Position numbers and translations under genes: made by a program
The notes under the pieces: model-generated
Databases searched by the model: none
Seen by the model: only the letters and a program-made list of their open reading frames with translations
What the model was told of the DNA's origin: nothing
Origin: Pseudomonadota bacterium
GTDB lineage: Bacteria > Pseudomonadota > Alphaproteobacteria > Sphingomonadales > Sphingomonadaceae
Assembly: GCA_018240865.1 (NCBI GenBank)
Contig: JAFEEY010000047.1
Coordinates: forward strand, 31,140 to 66,422
Direction of reading: 5' to 3'
Length of the DNA: 35,283 nucleotides
In this document: positions 16,003 through 24,179 of the stretch, piece by piece
Layout of the letters: each line of letters begins with the position of its first letter
Position numbering within the stretch: the first letter of the stretch is position 1

Positions 16003-16370
16003 CCGTCCTTCTTGGACGGTTTCGGGGGTTTTTTGGTACGCTTCGGCTTGGGCCGATCGGACGTGGACCCTGCCGGCTCGCCGGCCAGTCTGGTCAACAG
16101 AGTTTCGATCCGGTCCAGCCTTGCTTCGATGCCGCGCATGCGCGCCGTCACATCCACCAGATCCTCGCGGCTCGGCATGTTGGCGGCGGCGAGCGCGCGG
16201 CTCATCGCTTCCTTGGCCGCGCTTTGCGCCTTCATGCCGGCGGTGGCGGCGCCCTGCACGGTCTTGGCGAACTCGCCGGACTTCATCAGCTCGGCGCCGA
16301 ATTGGTTGGCGACGCCTTCCCACTTGCCGAGCATGTCGCGGAAAAAGTCACCGGGATCGGATGTGGTCAT
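15999..16370 (-). CDS. phaE: Short PhaE-like PHA synthase subunit (123 aa)
   Basis: 123 residues from ATG 16368-16370, immediately upstream of phaC with an ATGA overlap. It looks like a heavily shortened PhaE: an amphipathic N-terminal FFRDMLGKWEGVANQFGAEL, a helical middle, a REDLVDVTARMRGIEARLDRIE coiled-coil segment, and a basic disordered tail (KPKRTKKPPKPSKK). Class III PhaE subunits described in other bacteria are about 350 residues, so this may be a minimal form that keeps the helix needed to bind and activate PhaC. Identity is inferred from position and pattern. Confidence 0.75.
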   Translation of the reverse strand: MTTSDPGDFFRDMLGKWEGVANQFGAELMKSGEFAKTVQGAATAGMKAQSAAKEAMSRALAAANMPSREDLVDVTARMRGIEARLDRIETLLTRLAGEPAGSTSDRPKPKRTKKPPKPSKKDG

Positions 16371-16412
16371 GAGCGGATCATCGGTGGCGCAAGGCGCGAC
16401 GTCAAGGACAGT

Positions 16413-16706
16413 TCAATCGAAGAAGCTGGAGCCTATGTCGCGTTTTGCATGCAAAATGCGGACGATCAGCACATCATCAGCCGAAACGCGATAATAGGCG
16501 ATGTAACGTCCGACCTTCAGGCCGCGCATTCCGGGCCTTATGCTTTCACGGGACGGTGCGCTGTACGGATAATGCGCAAGCCGCAGAATCGCTGTTTTCA
16601 ACTGATCATTGAAACGTCGAGCGGCGGGCGGATTGTCGAGCGAAATGGCTTGAAAAATTTCGAAAAGGTCGGCTTCCGCGCTGGGTGCATATCGGAGCGA
16701 CTTCAC
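16413..16706 (-). CDS. ParE/RelE-superfamily toxin (97 aa)
   Basis: 97 residues from GTG 16704-16706. The beta-alpha-beta pattern fits RelE/ParE toxins: LRYAPSAEADLFEIFQAI, AARRFNDQL, GMRGLKVGRYIAYYRV and VLIVRILHAKRDI. The central RYIAYYRV and the LHAKRD end resemble ParE more than RelE, so a gyrase-type poison is likelier than an mRNA interferase; this is inferred. Its start overlaps the antitoxin stop (GTGA), so toxin translation is coupled to antitoxin translation, the usual arrangement. Confidence 0.88.
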   Translation of the reverse strand: MKSLRYAPSAEADLFEIFQAISLDNPPAARRFNDQLKTAILRLAHYPYSAPSRESIRPGMRGLKVGRYIAYYRVSADDVLIVRILHAKRDIGSSFFD

Positions 16707-16966
16707 CGAGTGGCTTGACTCTGAGCACGGAACAAAACGTCATCAAACCATCCTGGCGTGATTTCTTTTGGAGCTCCGCTTGCAAGTCCTTCGTCGATCG
16801 CAGCGCGCAGGTCCGCCAAGCGTTGCTTACGTTCGATTGACCAGAAGGTAAGCTCTTGGGTCAGGATTTCGCTGAGGTCTGCATATTCACCGCTTTGGAT
16901 CGCAGCATCGACCGATTGGGCGAGTTGCTCTGAAAGCTCGATCTCGACCTTGCGTACTTCGCCCAT
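16703..16966 (-). CDS. ParD-like antitoxin (CopG/RHH type, 87 aa)
   Basis: 87 residues from ATG 16964-16966, preceded by AGGAG. The start VRKVEIELSEQLAQSVDAAI and GEYADLSEILTQELTFW match the ribbon-helix-helix of ParD antitoxins, and the C-terminal half would wrap the toxin. It likely binds its own promoter with the toxin. The frame continuing upstream to 17158 is antisense to imuA and rejected. It is divergent from imuA over 92 bp. Confidence 0.87.
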   Translation of the reverse strand: MGEVRKVEIELSEQLAQSVDAAIQSGEYADLSEILTQELTFWSIERKQRLADLRAAIDEGLASGAPKEITPGWFDDVLFRAQSQATR

Positions 16967-16985
16967 CACCAGCTCCTGTGCGAGC

Positions 16986-17014
16986 AAAATAAGACACTGG
17001 CAATCGTCCGACAA
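16986..17014 (-). promoter_or_regulatory. Predicted parDE-type promoter
   Basis: On the minus strand TTGTCG (17009-17014) and TATTTT (16986-16991) are separated by 17 bp. The start codon is 20 bp downstream of the -10 box, leaving room for the AGGAG site. Confidence 0.45.
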
Positions 17015-17021
17015 CCGCATT

Positions 17022-17038
17022 GATGCATTCTTTGCATC
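17022..17038. promoter_or_regulatory. Inverted repeat in the parDE-imuA divergent promoter
   Basis: GATGCA (17022-17027) and TGCATC (17033-17038) form an inverted repeat with a 5-bp spacer, 8 bp beyond the predicted -35 box of the antitoxin promoter and 5 bp before the SOS box. It is a candidate autoregulatory site for the antitoxin; the assignment is inference. Confidence 0.35.
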
Positions 17039-17042
17039 TATA

Positions 17043-17057
17043 GAACATAATAGGAAC
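17043..17057. promoter_or_regulatory. LexA (SOS) box of imuAB
   Basis: GAAC (17043-17046), seven bases, GAAC (17054-17057) is the reverse orientation of the alphaproteobacterial LexA consensus GTTC-N7-GTTC. It ends one base before the imuA start codon (17059), so bound LexA would block initiation. imuA-imuB cassettes are known LexA targets in alphaproteobacteria. Confidence 0.85.
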
Positions 17058-17058
17058 A

Positions 17059-17829
17059 ATGAGTCGAGTCGCCCTCTTGCGCCAGGCATCGCGCCTGGAA
17101 CATCTGCGCGCCGAAGTGCGGGCGATCGCGGCCGGGAAAAAAGACCCGGTCGCGGCACTGCCGTTCGGGCTCGATGCGCTCGACGAACGGCTGGCGGGCG
17201 GTGGGCTGGCGTCGGCGGGCGTGCATGAAGCGGCGGGAGCCTCGGCCGGCTATAATGACGATGCGGCGGCCACGCTGTTTCTTGCCGGGATCGCGGGGCG
17301 ACGCGCCGGATCGAAAGGCCAGGTGCTGTGGGTGGTCACACGGCGCGACCTGTTCGCGCCGGGGCTGGCGCAGGCCGGGCTGCCTCCCGATCGGTTGCTG
17401 ATCGCCGAAGCCGGCCGCGATGCCGATGTGCTCGCGGTGATGGAGGAAGGATTGCGCCACGGCGCACTCACTGCGGTGGTGGGAGAAATCGGCCGCGCGG
17501 GGCTGACCGAGACGCGGCGGCTGCAGCTGGCGGCGGAAGAAGGCAGCACGATGGCCTTGCTGCTCCGACGCTGGCGCAAGGATGATCCGCTGGCCGAAGC
17601 TTCGTCCGCGCTCACCCGCTGGCGGATCGGATCGGCGCCGTCCGCACCGCTGCCTCACCCCGGCATCGGCCGCGCCCGCTGGCAGGTCGAGCTGGCCCGG
17701 CAGCGTGGCGGGCCTGGTTTTTCTCTGAACTTGGAGGCTTGCGATGCGCAGGGTCGCCTCGCTCTACCTGCCCTTTCTGCCGACCGACCGGATCAGGCAG
17801 AGCGGGACCAAATCCGCCGCGCGGCCTGA
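17059..17829 (+). CDS. imuA: ImuA, SOS mutagenesis protein (RecA-like)
   Basis: 256-residue RecA/SulA-like protein of the ImuA-ImuB-DnaE2 translesion mutasome, which allows error-prone replication past lesions. It starts at ATG 17059 right behind the LexA box. The N-terminus (ALPFGLDALDERLAGGGLAS, GVHEAAG) and the central GQVLWVVTRRDLFAPGLAQA are family hallmarks; a strict Walker A is absent, as is usual. The C-terminus GFSLNLEACDAQGRLALP is overlapped by imuB, which begins 86 bp before the imuA stop; the coupling is typical of this pair. Confidence 0.9.
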   Translation: MSRVALLRQASRLEHLRAEVRAIAAGKKDPVAALPFGLDALDERLAGGGLASAGVHEAAGASAGYNDDAAATLFLAGIAGRRAGSKGQVLWVVTRRDLFAPGLAQAGLPPDRLLIAEAGRDADVLAVMEEGLRHGALTAVVGEIGRAGLTETRRLQLAAEEGSTMALLLRRWRKDDPLAEASSALTRWRIGSAPSAPLPHPGIGRARWQVELARQRGGPGFSLNLEACDAQGRLALPALSADRPDQAERDQIRRAA

Positions 17830-19393
17830 ATTCCCCTCTCCCCGCCCGGGGAGAGGGACGGTTGCGCAGCAACCAGGGAGAGGGGCTGAGGCTCAAGGCA
17901 CAGCCCCTCTCCCGGCCGGGCAGGGCCCGGCCTGCCCTCTCCCCGGTGGGGGAGAGGGCGCTATCGCCACCGTCGAACGATCGGGGCAGCGGATGGTGCT
18001 GGCGGGTTTGTGTCAGCACGCACGGCGCCTCGGTCTCCAGTCCGGCATGGCGCTGACTCAGGCGCGGGCGATGATTCCCGGGCTGGAAGTGCATGAAGGC
18101 GATCCCGAAGGCGACGCCGCCTTGCTCGCCCGGATCGGTGAATTCGCGGCGCGGCGGATCGCGCCTTTGGTCGCGGTGTCCGGCGCAGACGGGTTGTGGC
18201 TGGATCTGACCGGCGCCGCGCACCTTCATGGCGGCGAGGAACGATTGTGCCGATGCCTGATCCGTTTCTGTGCGCGACTGGGCCTGCAGGCGCGGATCGC
18301 GGTCGCGGGCCATGCCGCGGCCGCCCATGCCCTCGCCCGGCATGGAGCGGAGCCGTTGATCTTCTGCCCGCCCGGGGACGAGAAAAAAGCGCTTGCCCCC
18401 CTGCCGCTCGCCGCGCTGCGGCTGGAAGCGAAACTGGTCGATAAGATGCGGCGGCTGGGGCTCGAATGGATCGGCGATCTGATCGACATGCCGCGCGGGC
18501 CCCTGCTGCGCCGGTTCGGACGCGAGATGGTGCTCAGGCTCGAGCAGGCGCTGGGCCGCACCGCCGAGCCGTTCGACCCGATCGTGCCGCGCGACGCGGC
18601 CATGGCCGAAATCCGCTTCGCCGAGCCGATCGGCGATGCCCAGACGATCGAACGCGCCATCGCCGCCTTGATCGACGATCTGGAGCAGACGCTTCGCGAA
18701 GCGGCGATCGGTGCCCGTGTATTGCTGTTGATGTGCGACCGCGTCGACAGAAGCGAGGCGCGCGTCGAAGTGGGCGCCGCCCGGGCGACGCGCGACAAGG
18801 CGCATCTGCTGCGCCTGCTGACGCGCAAGATCGAGACGATCGACCCCGGTTTCGGCATCGATGCGATGCGGCTGATCGCCGCCCGCACCGAGCCGCTGGG
18901 CGCGACTTATGTGCCGGGCGATCTCGCCGCGCCTGAAGAAACGCCGGACCTCGCCCAGCTGATCGACCTGATCGCGGGACGGATCGGCGCCAAAAATCTC
19001 TATCGCTTCACCAGCGTGGAGAGCGATGTGCCGGAGCGCAGCGTCAAACGCATCGCCCCGCTCGACACGCCCACGCCCTGGCCCGATGCCTGGCCGCGCC
19101 CGGCCCGGCTGCTGCCGCGCCCCGAACCCATCGCCAATGTCGTCTCGGAACTGCCCGACGCCCCGCCCCGCCGTTTCACCTGGCGGGGCAGAACGCACAT
19201 TCTCGTGCGCGGCGACGGGCCCGAGCGAATCTATGGCGAATGGTGGAAGCGCGGGCGCGAGCGCGACGCCGTGCGCGATTATTTTCAGGTGGAGGACGAG
19301 AGCGGCGCGCGCTTCTGGCTGTTCCGCAAGGGCGACGGCGGTAACGGCCGCACCGGCGACCTCAGTTGGTGGATTCAGGGCGCTTTTGGTTGA
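17744..19393 (+). CDS. imuB: ImuB, inactive Y-family polymerase-like protein
   Basis: 549-residue adaptor of the mutasome, related to Y-family polymerases but expected to lack catalytic acidic residues, and to bind the beta clamp and DnaE2. The start MRRVASLYLPFLPTDRIR is typical. Later blocks include LGLQSGMALTQARAMIPGLEV, GLWLDLTGAAHLHGGEE, RLGLEWIGDLIDMPRGPL and the C-terminal FQVEDESGARFWLFRKGDG. Residues about 31-72 (17834-17958) are encoded by a palindromic GC-rich repeat that carries no in-frame stop and is absent from the normal family sequence. dnaE2 does not follow; glnB begins 100 bp later. Confidence 0.92.
   Translation: MRRVASLYLPFLPTDRIRQSGTKSAARPEFPSPRPGRGTVAQQPGRGAEAQGTAPLPAGQGPACPLPGGGEGAIATVERSGQRMVLAGLCQHARRLGLQSGMALTQARAMIPGLEVHEGDPEGDAALLARIGEFAARRIAPLVAVSGADGLWLDLTGAAHLHGGEERLCRCLIRFCARLGLQARIAVAGHAAAAHALARHGAEPLIFCPPGDEKKALAPLPLAALRLEAKLVDKMRRLGLEWIGDLIDMPRGPLLRRFGREMVLRLEQALGRTAEPFDPIVPRDAAMAEIRFAEPIGDAQTIERAIAALIDDLEQTLREAAIGARVLLLMCDRVDRSEARVEVGAARATRDKAHLLRLLTRKIETIDPGFGIDAMRLIAARTEPLGATYVPGDLAAPEETPDLAQLIDLIAGRIGAKNLYRFTSVESDVPERSVKRIAPLDTPTPWPDAWPRPARLLPRPEPIANVVSELPDAPPRRFTWRGRTHILVRGDGPERIYGEWWKRGRERDAVRDYFQVEDESGARFWLFRKGDGGNGRTGDLSWWIQGAFG
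17834..17958. repeat. Palindromic repeat element inserted within imuB
   Basis: Four hairpins in a row: CCCTCTCCCCG/CGGGGAGAGGG (17834-17857), GTTGC/GCAAC (17861-17873), a perfect 13-bp pair GGGAGAGGGGCTG (17876-17888) with CAGCCCCTCTCCC (17901-17913), and CCCTCTCCCC/GGGGAGAGGG (17935-17958). The CCCTCTCCC sequence is shared with elements at 5279-5297 and 25428-25588. The reading frame of imuB is kept open through all of it, encoding a Pro/Gly/Ala-rich stretch. Confidence 0.85.
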
Positions 19394-19459
19394 GCAGCCG
19401 CAACAATATGACGATTTGACGAAACACCGCTTGCGACTCGTGACAACGCGCGTCATTGT

Positions 19460-19474
19460 TTGTGCAGCGCACAA
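19460..19474. promoter_or_regulatory. Perfect 15-bp inverted repeat upstream of glnB
   Basis: TTGTGC-AGC-GCACAA is a perfect inverted repeat 18 bp before the glnB start. Its half-site orientation is opposite to the NtrC consensus (GCAC...GTGC), so it is not called an NtrC site. It may be a binding site for another regulator or the transcript's own small hairpin. Confidence 0.4.
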
Positions 19475-19477
19475 TAA

Positions 19478-19831
<354 letters not shown>

Positions 19832-19872
19832 CCTTCTCACGCTTTGATCTTTACTCCGGGGAGAACCAACCA

Positions 19873-21285
19873 ATGGCTGCGACTGCTCACGATATTCTGA
19901 AGCGCATCAAGGATGAGGAGATCGAATGGGTCGATCTTCGCTTCACCGATCCCAAGGGCAAGTGGCAGCATCTGACGATGGTCTCGTCCGTGCTGGGCGA
20001 GGACGAGCTGACCGACGGCCTGATGTTCGACGGTTCCTCGATCGCCGGCTGGAAAGCGATCAACGAAAGCGACATGATCCTGAAGCCGGACCTCGATGCG
20101 GTCTGGACCGATCCCTTCTCGGCGACGCCGATGCTGATCCTGGTGTGCGACATCGTCGAGCCTTCGACCGGTGAGCTCTACAGCCGCGATCCACGCTCGA
20201 CCGCCAAGCGCGCCGAAGCGTACCTCAAGAACACCGGCATCGGCGACACCATCTATGTCGGGCCCGAAGCCGAATTCTTCATGTTCGACGATGTGCGCTT
20301 CGAAAACACGTACAACACCAGCTATTACCGCCTCGACGATATCGAGCTCCCGACCAACACCGGCCGCGAATATGAAGTCGGCAACCTCGCTCACCGCCCC
20401 CGCGCCAAGGGCGGCTATTTCCCAGTCGCGCCGGTCGACAGCGCCGTCGACATTCGCGGCGAGATGGTCTCGACCATGCTGGAAATGGGCCTGCCCTGCG
20501 ACAAGCATCACCACGAAGTCGCCGCCGCCCAGCACGAGCTGGGCCTGACCTTCGGCACGCTGGTCGAAACCGCCGACCGGATGCAGATCTACAAATATGT
20601 CGTGCACCAGGTCGCGCATGCTTACGGCAAGACTGCAACGTTCATGCCCAAGCCGATCAAGGAAGATAATGGCAGCGGCATGCACACGCACATGTCGATC
20701 TGGGAAAAGGGCAAGCCGCTCTTCGCCGGCAACGGCTATGCGGGCCTTTCCGACATGTGCCTCTATTTCATCGGCGGCGTCATCAAGCACGCTAAGGCAT
20801 TGAACGCCTTCACCAATCCGGCGACCAACAGCTACAAGCGGCTGGTGCCGGGGTACGAAGCGCCGGTGCTTCTCGCCTATTCCAGCCGCAACCGCTCCGC
20901 CTCCTGCCGCATCCCCTATGGCGCGGGCAGCAAGGCGAAGCGCGTCGAGTTCCGCTTCCCGGACGCGCTCGCCAACCCGTATCTGTGCTACGCGGCGCTG
21001 CTGATGGCGGGCCTGGACGGCATCCAGAACCGCATCCACCCGGGCGAGGCGATGGACAAGAACCTCTACGACCTGCCGCCCGCCGAGCTGGCCGAAGTCC
21101 CGACCGTGTGCGGCAGCCTGCGCGAAGCGCTCGACGCGCTGGAAGTCGATATGGACTTCCTGCTGAAAGGCGATGTGTTCGGCCGCGAGCAGATCGAGGC
21201 CTATGTCGAACTGAAGCGCGAGGAGGTGGCGCGTTGGGAAATGACGCCGAGCCCCGTCGAGTTTGACATGTACTACAGCAGCTGA
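19873..21285 (+). CDS. glnA: Glutamine synthetase, type I
   Basis: 470 residues from ATG 19873. Makes glutamine from glutamate, ammonia and ATP as a dodecamer. Sequence signatures include [12 protein letters not shown], the [12 protein letters not shown] region and [12 protein letters not shown], with the adenylylation tyrosine Y399 in [10 protein letters not shown], so activity can be switched by adenylyltransferase. Start site follows GGGGAGAA, a strong ribosome site. It is cotranscribed with glnB and ends before a hairpin-rich terminator region. Confidence 0.98.
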   Translation: MAATAHDILKRIKDEEIEWVDLRFTDPKGKWQHLTMVSSVLGEDELTDGLMFDGSSIAGWKAINESDMILKPDLDAVWTDPFSATPMLILVCDIVEPSTGELYSRDPRSTAKRAEAYLKNTGIGDTIYVGPEAEFFMFDDVRFENTYNTSYYRLDDIELPTNTGREYEVGNLAHRPRAKGGYFPVAPVDSAVDIRGEMVSTMLEMGLPCDKHHHEVAAAQHELGLTFGTLVETADRMQIYKYVVHQVAHAYGKTATFMPKPIKEDNGSGMHTHMSIWEKGKPLFAGNGYAGLSDMCLYFIGGVIKHAKALNAFTNPATNSYKRLVPGYEAPVLLAYSSRNRSASCRIPYGAGSKAKRVEFRFPDALANPYLCYAALLMAGLDGIQNRIHPGEAMDKNLYDLPPAELAEVPTVCGSLREALDALEVDMDFLLKGDVFGREQIEAYVELKREEVARWEMTPSPVEFDMYYSS

Positions 21286-21309
21286 GGCGCGCAGCGGAGC
21301 AGCGCGCCG

Positions 21310-21401
21310 GTGCGGGCAGCGAAGCTAGCCCGCACAGCTGCTGTCGGCCGGCCTCGCCAGCAGCGAGGACCGACGGCGCGGGCTTCGCCCGCGCCGTTTT
21401 T
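21310..21401 (+). terminator. Terminator region of glnBA
   Basis: A first hairpin GTGCGGGC (21310-21317) pairs with GCCCGCAC (21328-21335). The main one is CGGCGCGGG-CTTCG-CCCGCGCCG (21374-21396), followed by TTTTT (21397-21401), a clean rho-independent terminator. Confidence 0.85.
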
Positions 21402-21494
21402 CTTGGCCGCCAGAGGCCTCCGCTACGACGAGTGAGGGCCGGCTATCTCGACTTAGTATGCCTATGATCTTATTGGATCGAATAGGGGGTAGAT

Positions 21495-22061
21495 ATGCGG
21501 CACAGCATTGCGACACTTCGCGAGCGCATGGAACAGGGCGGCGACTGGCGAGCGTTTCGCGATGAAATCGCTGCGCTTCACGCACAAGATAATTCCGAAG
21601 AGGAATATGTTGAGCTGTTGCACGGACATCATTTGCTCAGGTTGTTGATCGACGATGTTTACGATGCTGAAACGGCAAAGAAACTTCATCAAATCGCCGA
21701 ATCCGAGTACCGCTTTTTCCTAAACAAAGAGGCGATGCGCGGTGAGCGCATCAATCCGGACTTGCTGGAATACGTTACTCGTCGCGAAGTTGAAGCTGGG
21801 CGCTTGGATGAAGATAGTGATCTTAGAAAGCTTGCAGTGGCGGGTGCTGCAGTTTTGGGGGATCCTTCAAAAAATGAATCTGATCCAGGTCAGAGTGCGG
21901 TTTGGGGCGGCGCAACGCTCGGACTCCTTGTGGGATTAGCGATGTTATTTTTCTGGACAGGATCAACTTGGGGAACGCTCGGAAAAGCAGTTTTGATTGG
22001 CGCGTTTGCTGGATGGATCGCTGAGTTGCTACCACGGCTTTTCAGCTGCGCTCGTAGCTAA
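21495..22061 (+). CDS. Hypothetical membrane-anchored protein (188 aa)
   Basis: 188 residues from ATG 21495, preceded by AGGGGG. The N-terminal 130 residues are soluble and charged, mainly helical (MRHSIATLRERMEQGGDW, EEEYVELLHGHHLLRLLIDD, KKLHQIAESEYRFFLNKE). The C-terminus carries two predicted membrane helices (about 131-152, AVWGGATLGLLVGLAMLFFW, and about 158-178). I do not recognise a family. Codon use and base composition are clearly less GC-rich than every neighbour, which suggests horizontal acquisition. It stands alone between the glnA terminator and the flavoprotein gene. Confidence 0.7.
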   Translation: MRHSIATLRERMEQGGDWRAFRDEIAALHAQDNSEEEYVELLHGHHLLRLLIDDVYDAETAKKLHQIAESEYRFFLNKEAMRGERINPDLLEYVTRREVEAGRLDEDSDLRKLAVAGAAVLGDPSKNESDPGQSAVWGGATLGLLVGLAMLFFWTGSTWGTLGKAVLIGAFAGWIAELLPRLFSCARS

Positions 22062-22147
22062 GGAACAATCGCTACAGCAACCTAAGCGGCTTCGGACCAA
22101 TCTACTGACCCCTTGCAGCCATCCCCATCTCCCTCCATCGCCCCACA

Positions 22148-23323
22148 ATGCCACCCACGCACGACCTCATCATCCTCGGCGCCGGCGCCGCCGGGTTGAT
22201 GTGCGCAGCCACGGCCGGGCAGCGGGGCAAGCGGGTGCTGCTGATCGACCATGCGGATCAGCCGGGGAAGAAGATCCTGATCTCCGGCGGCGGGCGGTGC
22301 AACTTCACGAACATCGGCACCAGCCCCGATCGCTTCCATTCCGCCAACCCGCATTTCGCCAAGTCGGCGCTGAGCCGCTACACGGCCGCCGACTTCATCG
22401 AACTCGTCGACCGCCATCGCATCGCCTGGCACGAAAAGACGCTGGGCCAGCTCTTCTGCGACGGCTCGGCGCGGCAGATTGTCCATATGCTGATGGAGGA
22501 ATGCGCGAAGGGCGCGGTGCGGATCGCGCTGAGCCAGCCGGTCCGCGACGTGGCGCACGCCGACGGCCTGTTCCGCGTGACGCACGGCGGCACGACCTCC
22601 GCCGCGCCCGCGCTGGTGATCGCGACCGGCGGGCCGTCGATCCCGAAAATGGGCGCGACCGGCTTCGCTTATGACCTCGCCCGGCAATTCGGGCTGAAGA
22701 TCGTCGAGCCGCGCCCGGCACTCGTGCCGCTGACGCTCGGCGGCGATGAAGCACTGTTCCGTGAGCTCTCCGGCGTAGCCACCGATGTCATCGCGCGCGC
22801 CGGCAAGACGGCGTTTCGCGAGGCGGCCCTGTTCACCCACAAGGGCCTGTCCGGCCCCGCGATCCTCCAGGTCTCATCCTATTGGCGGCACGGCCAGCCG
22901 GTCGGCATCGACTTCCTGCCGTCACACGCCGCCGGCTGGGCCACCCAGGCCAAGCGTGACCGTCCGCGCGCCCATTTCCACACGCTGCTAAGTGAACAAC
23001 TCCCCGCTCGCCTCGCCGGAGTGCTGGCGAAGCGCATCGGCCTCTGGAGCGAGCTCGCCAACCTGCCCGACCGCAGGCTGGACGAGGCCGAGCGCCGCTT
23101 GCGCGACTGGCGTTTCCACCCGAACGGCACCGAAGGCTTCGCCAAGGCCGAAGTCACCGCCGGCGGCATCAGCACCGCCGAGCTTTCGTCGCAGACGATG
23201 GCGGCGAAGAAAGTCCCCGGCCTCTACGCAATCGGCGAAGCCGTGGACGTGACCGGCTGGCTCGGCGGATACAACTTCCAATGGGCCTGGGCGAGCGCAG
23301 TCGCGGCGGGGATGGCGGTTTAG
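22148..23323 (+). CDS. HI0933/YhiN-like flavoprotein (NAD(P)/FAD-dependent oxidoreductase)
   Basis: 391 residues from ATG 22148. FAD-binding Rossmann motif DLIILGAGAAGLMCAATAGQ at the N-terminus, then GKKILISGGGRCNFTN characteristic of this family, and a C-terminal GEAVDVTGWLGGYNFQWA FAD-contact motif. These are soluble oxidoreductases of the HI0933 group; the substrate is unknown for most of them. The gene stands alone, with the palindromic repeat at 23345 immediately downstream. Confidence 0.9.
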   Translation: MPPTHDLIILGAGAAGLMCAATAGQRGKRVLLIDHADQPGKKILISGGGRCNFTNIGTSPDRFHSANPHFAKSALSRYTAADFIELVDRHRIAWHEKTLGQLFCDGSARQIVHMLMEECAKGAVRIALSQPVRDVAHADGLFRVTHGGTTSAAPALVIATGGPSIPKMGATGFAYDLARQFGLKIVEPRPALVPLTLGGDEALFRELSGVATDVIARAGKTAFREAALFTHKGLSGPAILQVSSYWRHGQPVGIDFLPSHAAGWATQAKRDRPRAHFHTLLSEQLPARLAGVLAKRIGLWSELANLPDRRLDEAERRLRDWRFHPNGTEGFAKAEVTAGGISTAELSSQTMAAKKVPGLYAIGEAVDVTGWLGGYNFQWAWASAVAAGMAV

Positions 23324-23344
23324 ACCGGTGCCACCCGGCTAGAT

Positions 23345-23435
23345 CGCTCGTCCCGAGCGACGTCGAGGGGCGCGGCTCCGAATCCGGCGCAAGCGCCCTT
23401 CGACTACGCGCTCCGCGCTCCGCTCAGGACGAGCG
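23345..23435. repeat. Palindromic intergenic repeat
   Basis: The ends CGCTCGTCCCGAGCG (23345-23359) and, read as its partner, CGCTCAGGACGAGCG (23421-23435) form an imperfect inverted repeat, and an inner GTCGAGGGGCG/CGCCCTTCGAC pair extends it. It sits between two convergent genes (flavoprotein and hydrolase). It is a common intergenic type in sphingomonad genomes as far as I recall, and may stop transcription from both sides. Confidence 0.7.
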
Positions 23436-23441
23436 AACTGG

Positions 23442-24179
23442 CTAATGCTCCCCAAGCCCGTCCCAGCGAAACTCCGTGAGCTTCACGCGGGCGGCGCGGG
23501 CCTGCTGCTCGGGGGCAGCGAGAAAGGCAGTGGTCAGCCGCACAATCGCGTCGAGCGGGGCCTGTGCGATCGGGTGGCAGCTGCCCGCAAAAAGCCCGGT
23601 GGTGGCGTTGGGCAGGCGGCGTGCCAGCGCGCTGGTCTCGGCGCCGGAAACGAGCGGGTCTTCCATGCCCGCCATCAGCAGCACCGGCTGGCGGATGCGC
23701 GCGATTTCCGCGTCGCCGAGTGGCGGCCGCTCGCGAAAGCCCTCGAACATCCGCGCATTGACCCGCGCCAGCTCCCGCCAGTCCTGGGGCGCATGGGTTT
23801 CGGCGAGCTCGGCACCGCGCGGCTTGTCAGCCAGGCGCTCCGGATCGAGCAGATGCGTCACATGCGCGATGCTCCGCGCGTCATAGTCAACCTTTGTGAC
23901 GAGCGTGACGATGCCGCGCACGCGCTCCGGATGATACGCGGCGATCCATAAGGCGACGAGCCCGCCGAAGCTGAAGCCAAACCAGTCGGCCATGCCGATC
24001 CCGGCATCGTCGCACTGACGCAACAGATCGGCCGCGATCGCCGGAATATTCAGCGAGGCAGGAATCTCGCGGCCGCCATGGCCGATCATATTGGGCACGA
24101 AGCCCGGCAGCCGCCCGGTCAAGGGCGCCATCTCGCGCGCGGCGCCGTTCGCGCCATGCACGATGACGAGCGGGATCAC
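23442..24179 (-). CDS. Alpha/beta hydrolase (245 aa)
   Basis: 245 residues from GTG 24177-24179. The start VIVHGANGAAREMAPLTGRL carries the HG oxyanion-hole motif, the nucleophile elbow is GFSFGG (serine near residue 90), the aspartate is in GMEDPLVSG and the histidine in GSCHPIAQ. It overlaps the dnaN stop by GTGA, so it is translated after dnaN. The substrate is unknown. Confidence 0.85.
   Translation of the reverse strand: MIPLVIVHGANGAAREMAPLTGRLPGFVPNMIGHGGREIPASLNIPAIAADLLRQCDDAGIGMADWFGFSFGGLVALWIAAYHPERVRGIVTLVTKVDYDARSIAHVTHLLDPERLADKPRGAELAETHAPQDWRELARVNARMFEGFRERPPLGDAEIARIRQPVLLMAGMEDPLVSGAETSALARRLPNATTGLFAGSCHPIAQAPLDAIVRLTTAFLAAPEQQARAARVKLTEFRWDGLGEH

Noticed and set aside
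16967..17158. Upstream extension of the ParD-like antitoxin frame
   Set aside because: It is antisense to imuA and to the SOS box; ATG 16966 has a good AGGAG site.
19837..21039. 400-codon minus-strand frame across glnA
   Set aside because: Shadow of the glutamine synthetase gene; composition is periodic with the coding strand.
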